Source: Deltaproteobacteria bacterium HGW-Deltaproteobacteria-6 (GTDB lineage: Bacteria; Desulfobacterota; Syntrophia; Syntrophales; Smithellaceae). Taken from it: 64,000 bases of DNA. The DNA lies in contig PHAT01000003.1 in NCBI GenBank assembly GCA_002840435.1, positions 186,001 to 250,000 on the forward strand. Direction: 5' to 3'. The notes beneath the pieces are model-generated. The model ran no database searches, was not told where the DNA came from, and saw nothing but the letters and a program-made list of their open reading frames with translations. Below, in pieces: positions 46,326-54,642 of this stretch. The translations under genes and the position numbers were made by a program. How positions within the stretch are numbered: position 1 is the stretch's first letter; the number at the start of each line of letters is the position of its first letter.

Positions 46326-46387
46326 CTTCCTCACCCGGATCGCCATCTTCAATTTTCAGGAGATGGCAAGGGTGAGGAAGTATTTTT
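46326..46387 (+). terminator. Stem-loop terminator of the 4-hydroxybutyrate operon
   Basis: CTTCCTCACCC pairs with GGGTGAGGAAG (11 bp), with an inner GCCATCT/AGATGGC stem, followed by TATTTTT. Confidence 0.75.
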
Positions 46388-46416
46388 GAGGCATATTTTA
46401 CAAGAGGTGTGTGCCT

Positions 46417-46485
46417 ATGAATGATGTTGTGAATTACGACTTGAGAGGTGCAACGCTGACATCACTCGCTTTGCCCAAAGCGTAG
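46417..46485 (+). CDS. Possible 22-residue peptide or remnant of a longer gene
   Basis: MNDVVNYDLRGATLTSLALPKA from an ATG with GAGGTG upstream. The +1-shifted frame continues as SVAAGKVGGMHLLKF and stops at 46525, inside the 3' end of the opposite nuclease gene. This could be a small gene with one frameshift, or a fragment brought with the nuclease. No family assigned. Confidence 0.3.
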   Translation: MNDVVNYDLRGATLTSLALPKA

Positions 46486-46514
46486 CGGCGGGTAAAGTCG
46501 GGGGTATGCATTTG

Positions 46515-47312
46515 TTAAAGTTCTGATACTTCCGCATCTGATTCAAGCATATGTAATACTTCTGTAGCTACCCCAGAAACGTTTTTAACAATCTCGGAAC
46601 CTGAAAACCTTAGAGTAGAATATCCAAGACGTTGTGTTTCTCGATCTCTTGCTCTATCAGATATGAAAGTATCCTTATTACTGTGGAATTCGTATCCATC
46701 GCATTCTACGATATATTTCCGAGTTGTATCAGATGGCATCCACAACAATAAATCTGGCCTAATTGATCTACCATTAATTATAATATCCGGAAATTTAGGT
46801 TGCAGGGTCATGTGCCAACTATCCTTAAGTGAAAGATACACGTATCGAAACATTAGACGATTAATAAAATCACGTTCTGCTTTATCCATTTTTTTTGATT
46901 TAACCTGCTCATTTAAGTATTCATCAATTGCGCTGAATGATCCGAATTTCATTTTGTACCACTCGATGAATTCAAAAAATTTATCCAGATAATCACGAAA
47001 TTCAGTAAGTTCAGAATTTGTATCTTTGTATGTTTGGTGAATCACAATACCATATGGAAACCACTTTATGGAACCAAGTAGCAAAGATCCTAAAAATATT
47101 CGCTCAATAGGTGAGCCACTCATTTGAATAATTGTTTCAACCGATTCTTTAGAAACCTTGTCTAAACTCAATTTGTAGAACTTGATGAATTCAGGGTTAT
47201 CACCCTCTTCTGACTCTGATGATTTTTCAACGAAGAAGTGAGTAATTTCTCTAAATAGTTCATCATCTAGAATGGTATCACTTAGCTTCATGATTTTCTC
47301 ATGTTCTGACAA
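46515..47312 (-). CDS. DUF559-like PD-(D/E)XK nuclease-fold protein
   Basis: A 265-residue protein, strikingly AT-rich next to its GC-rich neighbours. The C-terminal ~100 residues match the DUF559/very-short-patch-repair-like endonuclease fold: SIRPDLLLWM, then IVECDGYEFHSNKDTFISDRARDRETQRLGYSTLRFSGSEIV, giving the D...ExD pattern and the conserved RD-x-ETQ-x-LGY helix. The N-terminal ~150 residues are predicted helical and unassigned. It probably cuts or binds DNA. It interrupts the two halves of the 4-hydroxybutyrate regulon and has no methylase or helicase partner in view, so it may be a lone defence gene or a restriction-modification remnant. Acquired by transfer, by composition. Confidence 0.72.
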   Translation of the reverse strand: MSEHEKIMKLSDTILDDELFREITHFFVEKSSESEEGDNPEFIKFYKLSLDKVSKESVETIIQMSGSPIERIFLGSLLLGSIKWFPYGIVIHQTYKDTNSELTEFRDYLDKFFEFIEWYKMKFGSFSAIDEYLNEQVKSKKMDKAERDFINRLMFRYVYLSLKDSWHMTLQPKFPDIIINGRSIRPDLLLWMPSDTTRKYIVECDGYEFHSNKDTFISDRARDRETQRLGYSTLRFSGSEIVKNVSGVATEVLHMLESDAEVSEL

Positions 47313-47529
47313 TAGCTTTTAACATTTAATATACTTAGTAGACTTTTTCCGATATTTAATTAATTTTATACTCTTTTGAAAATAATCGAAAGTAAAATAA
47401 TGTTTAAAATCATTGGATTGAAATTTTGACACACGGCATTTCAAGGTAATAAAGACCATAAATGCCCGGCGGGTAATTTGTGGGATATTTGTTCAGCGAA
47501 TAAATCGTTGATGTCCAACCCTGTATTCT
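47313..47529. other. AT-rich intergenic DNA upstream of the nuclease gene
   Basis: No gene, repeat or clear promoter recognised. Composition is low-GC, as for the nuclease gene itself, and marks the right boundary of the presumed insert before the MFS terminator. Confidence 0.4.
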
Positions 47530-47582
47530 AAAAACAAAGGCCGGTTTGACTGCAAGCAAACGCGCTCCAACTCAAACCGGCC
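47530..47582 (-). terminator. Rho-independent terminator of the MFS carrier gene
   Basis: Minus strand: GGCCGGTTTGA pairs with TCAAACCGGCC (11 bp perfect), followed by TTTGTTTTT. Confidence 0.85.
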
Positions 47583-47607
47583 CGATGGTAAATTCTTCGA
47601 TTAAAAA

Positions 47608-48870
47608 CTACGCTTCAATATTTGCCCTGTCCCGCAACATGAATGTCGCGGCCGAGGCGATCAGATAAAATACGGCCATAAAGGCAATAGCGCCCGAAAG
47701 TCCGTATTTCATTGCCGCAGCGCCCAGGGCCATCGGTATCAATGTCGAAGCAAAACGGCCGGCGGAATAAGAGGTGGACGTGCCAAAAGCACGAATGTTG
47801 GTCGGGAACTGTTCGGCGATAAAAGCCGGCAAGGTGGCCCAGAACGTGGCTCCGACCGCGTGGTAAAGCACGCCCAGCCACAGGAACAGCGTCATGTCGG
47901 TGGTCATGCCCAGCCAGACATAAAACATGATTGCGGAAAGAACGCCACTGACTACCATTACATTGCGTTTGCCGAGTTTATCACCGATCCGTCCTCCGAA
48001 GATAAATCCGATGACATTGCCGATGTTGAACATGACAAGATAAAGGATGACACCTTTCAGTTTCAAGCCTCTTTCCTGCAGCAGCAGTGTCGGCAGCCAG
48101 GTATTGACCGCCCAGTAAGTCATCAGGGCGCATAAACAGATGGTGGTGGTAAGCGACGTGATTTTAATATTGGCGGGTTTGAAAAGGTCCATCAGTTTCA
48201 CCGCGGCAACCGGGTTTGCTGTCGAAGCGCCCAGTTTCTTTTTTGCCTGAGCCCGGAGCCAGACGGGAGATTCAGGAATATACAACCAGATATAAGCGGC
48301 CAGGATCATGCCTGCCGTGCCGGCAAAGAAAAGAGCCCGCCATCCGAAAAGCGGCACCAGCGCGGCCTGCAGGCCGAGGGCAATAAAATAACCGGCAGGC
48401 CAGCCAATCATCATCCAGGCACTGGCTTTTCCCCTTTTTTCAACGGGATAGAATTCCGCAATCATGGTTGTTCCCAGCGCCCATTCCGCGCCAAGCCCGA
48501 GCCCAGCGACAAATCTCAGGACGGCCAGTTGAATGTGATCCTGCGCAAATCCCGCAAGCGCTGTCGTAACGGAAAAAAAGGCAATGCACCACATCAATGC
48601 TTTTTTTCTGCCGAATTTATCGGCGATCGGCCCGAAAATAAATCCGCCGAAACAGGCGCCGATCAGCAGCGCAGTCACAACCGTTCCTGCCTGCATCATA
48701 TTCAGGCCCCATTCCTTCATGATCAAGGGCAAGGCCAATGCTGTAATTACCATGTCAACGGCATCGAAAGTATATCCGGCAAACGCGACCGCAGCAACTT
48801 TCCCTGTGTGCTTTGCCGGATCAACAACTTCAATGCCATTAACTTCTTCTACTGTTTTTGCAACTTCCAT
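47608..48870 (-). CDS. MFS carrier (aromatic/organic-acid:H+ symporter type), probable 4-hydroxybutyrate transporter
   Basis: A 420-residue, 12-helix major facilitator. The MFS loop signature between helices 2 and 3 is GPIADKFGRKKAL, repeated in the second half as GGRIGDKLGKRNV, and AGYTFDAVDMVITALALPL in helix 1 is typical of the AAHS group that carries carboxylates with protons. The start is the ATG at 48870 with GGAGGGG upstream. The gene has its own -24/-12 promoter and upstream dyads identical in type and spacing to those of the 4-hydroxybutyrate operon. The natural substrate is therefore inferred to be 4-hydroxybutyrate or a closely related acid. Confidence 0.9.
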   Translation of the reverse strand: MEVAKTVEEVNGIEVVDPAKHTGKVAAVAFAGYTFDAVDMVITALALPLIMKEWGLNMMQAGTVVTALLIGACFGGFIFGPIADKFGRKKALMWCIAFFSVTTALAGFAQDHIQLAVLRFVAGLGLGAEWALGTTMIAEFYPVEKRGKASAWMMIGWPAGYFIALGLQAALVPLFGWRALFFAGTAGMILAAYIWLYIPESPVWLRAQAKKKLGASTANPVAAVKLMDLFKPANIKITSLTTTICLCALMTYWAVNTWLPTLLLQERGLKLKGVILYLVMFNIGNVIGFIFGGRIGDKLGKRNVMVVSGVLSAIMFYVWLGMTTDMTLFLWLGVLYHAVGATFWATLPAFIAEQFPTNIRAFGTSTSYSAGRFASTLIPMALGAAAMKYGLSGAIAFMAVFYLIASAATFMLRDRANIEA

Positions 48871-49247
48871 AAAACCCCTCCTCAGTATGATTCTTATTAA
48901 TATTCCTTCCGCTTTGTTATCCGTGTCACAGGTTAATGACATGAAATGAAAAGACGAAACGACCCGTTGCGGTACTGCATGCTCCAGACCTCCTTTCCTG
49001 AATAGTAAGCCACATGATGTGGCAACTGCGAACCTGTCTGAGCGGCCGGATTAATGCGTTTTCCGTATGATGGACTTTCCTGCGCCCCGACAAATCGACG
49101 CAGACTTCATCATGACCCGGTGCTTTGTTGTTTCATAAATTTCCTGGGCTTTGAACAAAGCCCTTGTGTCTAGACATTTTTTAAGAACCTGGAAAAACCA
49201 GGTGTTTTGCGATGTCCCGCGGATAGGGCGGGACTGAAATCATCAAT
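48871..49247 (-). other. Unusually long (~375 nt) structured leader of the MFS gene
   Basis: Between the predicted sigma-54 start point and the ATG there is no open frame of note, but three small hairpins: 49214-49234 (GTCCCGC/GCGGGAC), 49187-49203 (ACCTGG/CCAGGT) and 49146-49163 (GGGCTTTG/CAAAGCCC). A post-transcriptional role is possible but no riboswitch class is recognised. Confidence 0.45.
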
Positions 49248-49258
49248 TTCTGATTATC

Positions 49259-49273
49259 GCATTTAACGTGCCA
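49259..49273 (-). promoter_or_regulatory. Sigma-54 (-24/-12) promoter of the MFS carrier gene
   Basis: Minus strand TGGCACGTTAAATGC, with GG-N10-GC. It shares the same ATGC -12 element as the operon promoter at 39317. Confidence 0.85.
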
Positions 49274-49367
49274 GGACCTCGGGTCATAAAGAAAAATTGT
49301 AAATATTTGAATATAAAGATTTTTTGCGTGATGCTCAGACGGGATGGATGATGACTTCACCACATCG

Positions 49368-49402
49368 TCTCATTGTGAGAATAGGAATGTTCCATTATGG
49401 GA
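49368..49402. promoter_or_regulatory. Paired activator-binding dyads upstream of the MFS promoter
   Basis: TCTCATTGTGAGA (49368-49380) and TTCCATTATGGGA (49390-49402), centres 22 bp apart. The midpoint is 113 bp upstream of the -24 GG. Same motif and geometry as 39185-39222. Confidence 0.85.
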
Positions 49403-49476
49403 ATTTGAGTACTCATGTATGTCATAATGATATGCAACGGATTCTTTCTATGAAGATCCGGTCAGGATAAAAGAAA

Positions 49477-49511
49477 GTCCGGATGGGCGATGACCAATCC
49501 GGGCTTTTCTT
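49477..49511. terminator. Stem-loop with T-run in the MFS-deaD intergenic region
   Basis: GTCCGGAT pairs with ATCCGGGC (8 bp, one G-U), followed by TTTTCTT. There is no gene just upstream on the plus strand, so this may end a short unannotated transcript. The rest of 49274-49813 holds the UAS pair and a deaD leader with a small GTTGCC/GGCAAC hairpin near 49605. Confidence 0.5.
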
Positions 49512-49813
49512 AATTTAATTTGCAGGTGAGCGATTCTGCCGCCCGCATGGGTGCTTTTAAACCGTCCTCCCTGCGTTGATTGTTATTCTTTCAGCGAACC
49601 CGTAAACGTTGCCGATGAGGCAACAAGAGGCGCGGGATCATTCATCATCATGCATTCAGCCTTGCCGAAGAATTTTGGAAATTCCGAAGAAATATGGAAC
49701 TGCGAAGTGATGGTTCCGGAGCCCGGATAAAAATGTTTCTTGTGGAAAACACGGATAAGATATACTTATAAGAAATATTTGTGCGAGAAAAACAGAAGAA
49801 AGCAAGGTTAAAC

Positions 49814-51541
49814 ATGAACACGAAAATGACGACATTTGGCGAATCGGAGATCGACAAAAGAATATTGAAGGCCATAAGCGAGATGGGTTTTGAAGAACCA
49901 ATGCCCGTGCAGCAGCAGGTCATCCCCTTTTTGCTGAATCAGACCCGGGACCTGGTCGCCCTGGCCCACACGGGAACAGGCAAGACCGCGGCCTTCGGCA
50001 TTCCGATTATTCAACAGATCGATACCGCTTCCAAGAAAACCCAGGCGTTGATTCTGGCCCCGACCAGAGAGCTCTGCCTCCAGATCACGGATGATTTGGG
50101 CAATATGGCAAAATATATCGACAACCTGAATGTCGTACCGATTTACGGCGGCGCCAATATTGTCACGCAGATTCATCAGGTGGCCGCAGGCGCGCAGATT
50201 GTTGTGGCCACACCGGGGCGGATGCTGGATATGCTCAACCGGAAAAAAGTGAATGTCTCCGCCATCAAATGGCTGGTGCTCGATGAGGCGGACGAAATGC
50301 TCAACATGGGTTTTAAAGAAGAACTCAACGGTGTGCTGGCCTCCACCCCCGCGGAGAAACGGGTACTCCTCTTCTCCGCCACCATGCCGCGCGGGATTGA
50401 AGCCATCGCCCACAGCTACATGAAGAAACCGATGGAAATCACCGTCGGCACGCGCAATACCGGCGCGGAAAACGTCTCTCATCAGTATTACGTGGTGCAT
50501 GCCAAGGACCGGTATCTTGCGCTCAAACGCATTGCCGATTTTTACCCCGACATTTATGCCATTATCTTCTGCCGTACGCGAACGGAGACACAGGAAGTGG
50601 CCGACATGCTCATGAAAGACGGATACAATGCCGATGCGCTGCACGGCGATCTTTCGCAGGCGCAGCGTGATTCCGTCATGAATCGTTTTCGTTCGCGAAA
50701 TTTACAGATGCTGGTGGCAACCGACGTCGCCGCCCGCGGGATTGACGTGGTCGATCTGACCCATATCATCAATTACAATCTGCCTGACGATATTGAAAAC
50801 TATACCCACCGCAGCGGCCGCACCGGACGGGCGGGCAAAACGGGCATTTCGATTGTCATCGTCAATATCAAAGAAGTGTTTCGCGTAGGCCAGATCGAAA
50901 AACAGATCGGCAAAAAATTTCAGCAAGTCAAAATTCCCACCGGCGCCGAAGTCTGCGAAAAGCAGCTGCTGCACCTGGTGGAAAAACTCAAAAATACGGA
51001 AATTCAGCACGCGGACATCGACCCGTTCCTGCCTGCGGCGCTGGAACAGCTTAAAACGCTCAGCAAAGAAGACATCGTTGCGCGGTTCGTTTCACAGGAG
51101 TTCAATCGCTTCCTGAGTTACTACCGCAACGCAACCGACATCAACGTATCTCATAAAAAAGAAGTTAAGGCCCAGCCTGTTCACGCTAAATCCGTATCGG
51201 GCGGCATGGCGCGCCTTTCCGTCAATCTGGGAAAGATGGAAAAATTCAATGCCAAAAAGCTCACGGCGTATCTGCTGGAGGCGGCCAACATCGCCCATCT
51301 GCGCATTGCCAATGTGGACGTGGAGCTCTGCAATTCGTACTTTGAAGTGGAACCCCAGTTTGCCGAAGCTTTGATCGCCCGGGCAGGCAAGGAGAAGTAT
51401 GCCCAGCGGCGCGTGAGAATCGATTACGCCGAAAGGGGCAGCCGCGGCGGTTATCAGGGAAAGCGCTATGCAGGAGGGGCCAAAACCCGTGAATCCTTCT
51501 TTTTCAACAAGCGTAAGACCAAACCCGCTAAAAGATATTAG
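49814..51541 (+). CDS. deaD: DEAD-box RNA helicase DeaD/CsdA
   Basis: A 575-residue ATP-dependent RNA helicase with all core motifs: Q motif region FEEPMPVQQQVIP, Walker A AHTGTGKT, APTRELCLQ, ATPGRMLD, DEAD box LVLDEADEML, SAT in LFSATMPRG, and HRSGRTGRAGKTG. After residue ~440 comes a DbpA-like RNA-binding fold (MARLSVNLGKMEKFNAKKLTAYLL onward) and a basic Gly/Arg-rich tail. Family role: ribosome assembly, cold adaptation and mRNA turnover. The start is the ATG with AAGG upstream, eleven codons inside the longest frame. ubiE/menG follows 21 bp downstream on the same strand. Confidence 0.95.
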   Translation: MNTKMTTFGESEIDKRILKAISEMGFEEPMPVQQQVIPFLLNQTRDLVALAHTGTGKTAAFGIPIIQQIDTASKKTQALILAPTRELCLQITDDLGNMAKYIDNLNVVPIYGGANIVTQIHQVAAGAQIVVATPGRMLDMLNRKKVNVSAIKWLVLDEADEMLNMGFKEELNGVLASTPAEKRVLLFSATMPRGIEAIAHSYMKKPMEITVGTRNTGAENVSHQYYVVHAKDRYLALKRIADFYPDIYAIIFCRTRTETQEVADMLMKDGYNADALHGDLSQAQRDSVMNRFRSRNLQMLVATDVAARGIDVVDLTHIINYNLPDDIENYTHRSGRTGRAGKTGISIVIVNIKEVFRVGQIEKQIGKKFQQVKIPTGAEVCEKQLLHLVEKLKNTEIQHADIDPFLPAALEQLKTLSKEDIVARFVSQEFNRFLSYYRNATDINVSHKKEVKAQPVHAKSVSGGMARLSVNLGKMEKFNAKKLTAYLLEAANIAHLRIANVDVELCNSYFEVEPQFAEALIARAGKEKYAQRRVRIDYAERGSRGGYQGKRYAGGAKTRESFFFNKRKTKPAKRY

Positions 51542-51562
51542 AATTTAAGGACAAATCACTTC

Positions 51563-52318
51563 ATGGGAGAATCAGCACCCGAAAAATATCCTCAGATAAA
51601 AACAATCACGGATCAGGAACGCATTCGCATGGTGAAGGAGATCTTCTCCACCATCACCGGCAAATATGATTTTTTGAATCGCTTTCTAAGCCTCAGGCGC
51701 GACGTAGCCTGGCGAAAATTTGCCGCAAAAAAAATGCGTTTCTTCCGGACAAACCGCTACCTGGATGTCGCCTGCGGCACGGGAGACCTGTCCATTGCCG
51801 CAGCCGAAATGCATCCGGGAATAAAAGTTACGGGGATTGATTTTGTTCCGGAAATGGTCGAAGCGGCAAAAGAAAAAGTGCGAAAGAAAAACCTTGCCGG
51901 CAGAATCACCCTCATGCAGGGTGATGCGTTGCAGTTGCCTTTTGAGGACAGCCATTTCGATGTGACGGGCATCGCTTTCGGCATCCGGAATATTCCCGAC
52001 CGCACCCGAGCGCTTTCCGAAATGCTGCGCGTCACCGTCCCCGGCGGACAGGTGATGGTGCTGGAAATGACGTTTGTCCAGAACCGGTTTTTTAAACTGA
52101 TTTACTATGTCTATTTGAATTATCTGCTGCCCGCGTTTGCAAAACTATTTTCGAAGAATCCCGCCGCCTACTATTATCTGGCCGACTCCATCATGAACTT
52201 CCCCTCCCCCGGCGAATTCGCAAAACTCATGGAAGAAGCGGGCATGGTTGACGTGCAAAAATATCCTCTCACCTTCGGCATCACCTGGCTGCATGTGGGG
52301 AAGAAAGTTCAAGGTTAA
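51563..52318 (+). CDS. ubiE: Demethylmenaquinone/ubiquinone methyltransferase
   Basis: A 251-residue SAM-dependent C-methyltransferase of the UbiE/MenG family, completing (mena)quinone synthesis. Motif I is YLDVACGTGDLSIAAAE. Family signatures are FSTITGKYDFLNRFLSLRRDVAWRK at the N-terminus, IAFGIRNIPDRTRALSEMLRV and the C-terminal LTFGITWLHVGKK. In an anaerobe with NDH-2 the product is presumably menaquinone. It is co-directional with deaD and 21 bp behind it. A short inverted repeat follows the stop. Confidence 0.93.
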   Translation: MGESAPEKYPQIKTITDQERIRMVKEIFSTITGKYDFLNRFLSLRRDVAWRKFAAKKMRFFRTNRYLDVACGTGDLSIAAAEMHPGIKVTGIDFVPEMVEAAKEKVRKKNLAGRITLMQGDALQLPFEDSHFDVTGIAFGIRNIPDRTRALSEMLRVTVPGGQVMVLEMTFVQNRFFKLIYYVYLNYLLPAFAKLFSKNPAAYYYLADSIMNFPSPGEFAKLMEEAGMVDVQKYPLTFGITWLHVGKKVQG

Positions 52319-52476
52319 AGGCTGAAGGCCGAAGGACTAAATAGAGGCAAAGATATTGCGCACAATGTCTTTGCATTTCAATAAACGCTTCATAAACCAC
52401 TCTTTAAGAATCTTTAGCAACAGTCAGCACATTGCGCCTTCCGCTTAGACCTTCAGCCTTCAGCCTTCGGTCTTCA
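52312..52476. repeat. Inverted-repeat-bracketed spacer between convergent genes
   Basis: GGCTGAAGGCCGAAGGAC (about 52320-52337) faces CCTTCAGCCTTCAGCCTTCGG (about 52450-52470), which includes tandem CCTTCAG copies. The roughly 110-bp spacer has no gene. It may act as a two-way terminator for ubiE and the cyclase gene, though no T-run is adjacent. Confidence 0.45.
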
Positions 52477-52478
52477 TC

Positions 52479-54632
52479 CTACTTTGTGGTAATCACCCAA
52501 ACACCCTGCCAGTTCTGCGGTGGACTGGCAATAAGGTCATCACATTTGGTTATATAAGCTTTTGCTACGGCATCGCTGCCTGCCATGTCGGAGAATAACG
52601 CCCGGGCTTTAGCAAAGTCGCCCCGATAGAACAACGCCAGTGCTTCAGAAAATTGCTCCATCATTTTTTTCTTCTGTTGATCGATATCATCCGTCAGCAT
52701 CGGCTCGTAAACCACCACAGGCTCTTTACGGCCAACGACGGCGACACGGGAAATTTCGCGCACGGGGAAGGCGCCGGCCATTTGTTCCATGGTGGATTGC
52801 GAAATCAGCATATAGGTGCCAAACTGCTTGTTGATGCCTTCCAGGCGCGCCGCCAGATTGACGGCGTCTCCGATCATCGTATAATCAAACCGGGAATGGG
52901 AACCCATGTTGCCGACCACGGCATAACCGGTGTTGACACCGATGCGCATTTTCAAATCTTTCCCCAGGCTTTCCCGAAGAGCAGGGCGCATTTCGGCGAG
53001 TTTCGCCTGGCAGCGCAGTGTGGCACGGACACAGCGAACTGCATGATCAGGCTGTTCAAGCGGTGCGTTCCAGAAGGCGATAATCGCATCACCCTCGTAT
53101 TTGTCCACCGTGCCGCCTTCCTCGTGAATAATGTCGGTCATGGCCGTAAGGTACACATTGAGCAGACGGGTGAGCGCTTCGGGATCAAGCCCTTCGGAGA
53201 TGCCGGTAAAGCCTTCCAGATCGGAAAAGAAGATGGAAAGCACTTTTCGCTCGCCGCCCAGTTTCAGACGGTCGGGATGCGCGATGATTTGTTCAATAAC
53301 CGCGGGACTCAAATATTGTTTGAAGGCATTCTTGATAAACAGTTTCTGACGGCCCTCGGTTGTGTAATAAATAAGCCCCGCGCTGAAAAGTGTCGCGACA
53401 ACCCCCGCCTCCTGAACCATCAGCGGCAGCCAGAAGCCCAGGCGATAAGCGATCAGACAAAGGACCACCGGCAGACCCATAAAGAACACATAGACCAGCA
53501 CACTTCGGGCAATGCCGGATGCCGAAGCTGTCGCCCATCCGGCCAAAAGGACGATAAGCAGGGTCAGAATGATCACCATGGCCGGGGGAACAGGACGGAT
53601 AAAATCATTGGCCAGCATATTGTCGAGCATCGTGGCGGAAATTTCCACGCCCGGATAGACGCCGGAAACAGGCGTGGGACGAAGATCAAAGAGGCCGGGC
53701 GCCGAGAATCCGAACAGCACATAGGCGTCTCTGAAGTCATCGATATTTTCGATAACAGGTTTTTCTCCGCGCTGAAGCCGCAGTTCACTCTGAATGACCG
53801 ACGCGGCGCTGTAAGCTTTGTGAGTTCCCGACGGGCCGCGGAAATTAAGGATGGCCCGGCCTGCGGCATCGATAGGTATTGCCCTGTCGCCCAGCATGAA
53901 GCTTCCCGGATAAATTTTCAAAGCCGTATCCGGTTTTGCGGTCCAGTAACTCGCCAGAGCCAGCGATGGTAAAATATTGCCGTCAAAGACTTCAAAAAGG
54001 GCCGCCCGGCGATAAACGCTGTCGGCATCCGGATTCAGGTGCACGTTGGCTAAAACACCGGCGGCGGCGGATATTTCCGCCACGGGGAAAGAGGCCCGAA
54101 CGAAGGCGTGATGTCCTGAATCCGCCAGCCATTTCTCCAGTCCTGCAATTTTCAATGCCGGGGGCGGAGCAAATTCAGGCCAGCGTTTTTCGCTGCCCTC
54201 TTTCTTACTGAGAAAAGCAGCGCCTACAAAATGTTTAAAGCCGAGGATTTCGGAAGCCAGGGCCCGGTCATCCGCCACGCCGTATTTGGAGGGTTCCGTA
54301 AAAAGCACATCAAAGGCCAGCGACTTTGCGCCTGCGCGCTTACAAAACTGGATGATGGTGCCATACACTTCGCGGGGCCAGGGCCAGGACAGGCTGTTTT
54401 CATCTTTGGCCCAGTCCAGACTATTCTGATCGAGCAGAATCAAGCGGATCTTCGGGGTGGCAGCGGACGGTTTTGCCAGGAGATTGACCCGCCAGTCCCA
54501 GGTCTTGGCCTCCCAGCGGGAAAGAAAGCCCGGCAGAAAAAAGCCCATCGCAAACACAACGCCAATCAGACCCGCCAGCAGGCCCTGCACAAGCTTTGAT
54601 TTGCCGAAACGGAATATTTTTTTAAGATCCAT
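52479..54632 (-). CDS. CHASE2-domain class III adenylate/guanylate cyclase
   Basis: A 717-residue membrane receptor cyclase. A first TM helix (LVQGLLAGLIGVVFAMGFFL) leads to a periplasmic CHASE2 domain (about residues 45-335; LLDQNSLDWAKDENSLSWPWPREVYGTII and SLAFDVLF are typical). Three or four TM helices follow (~350-430), then a class III catalytic domain. Metal-binding Asp residues lie in IFFSDLEGFTGIS and DKYEGDAIIAFW, and the transition-state Asn/Arg in IGDAVNLAARLEG. It should make cAMP (or cGMP) in response to an external signal. A C-terminal ~80-residue helical tail follows. The BrkB-cNMP fusion at 16731-18326 is a possible distant receptor. TAGGA lies before the ATG. Confidence 0.92.
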   Translation of the reverse strand: MDLKKIFRFGKSKLVQGLLAGLIGVVFAMGFFLPGFLSRWEAKTWDWRVNLLAKPSAATPKIRLILLDQNSLDWAKDENSLSWPWPREVYGTIIQFCKRAGAKSLAFDVLFTEPSKYGVADDRALASEILGFKHFVGAAFLSKKEGSEKRWPEFAPPPALKIAGLEKWLADSGHHAFVRASFPVAEISAAAGVLANVHLNPDADSVYRRAALFEVFDGNILPSLALASYWTAKPDTALKIYPGSFMLGDRAIPIDAAGRAILNFRGPSGTHKAYSAASVIQSELRLQRGEKPVIENIDDFRDAYVLFGFSAPGLFDLRPTPVSGVYPGVEISATMLDNMLANDFIRPVPPAMVIILTLLIVLLAGWATASASGIARSVLVYVFFMGLPVVLCLIAYRLGFWLPLMVQEAGVVATLFSAGLIYYTTEGRQKLFIKNAFKQYLSPAVIEQIIAHPDRLKLGGERKVLSIFFSDLEGFTGISEGLDPEALTRLLNVYLTAMTDIIHEEGGTVDKYEGDAIIAFWNAPLEQPDHAVRCVRATLRCQAKLAEMRPALRESLGKDLKMRIGVNTGYAVVGNMGSHSRFDYTMIGDAVNLAARLEGINKQFGTYMLISQSTMEQMAGAFPVREISRVAVVGRKEPVVVYEPMLTDDIDQQKKKMMEQFSEALALFYRGDFAKARALFSDMAGSDAVAKAYITKCDDLIASPPQNWQGVWVITTK

Positions 54633-54642
54633 GTTCTTATTC

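Noticed and set aside
52653..53972. 439-codon open frame on the plus strand
   Set aside because: Antisense to the CHASE2 cyclase gene; no recognisable domain.
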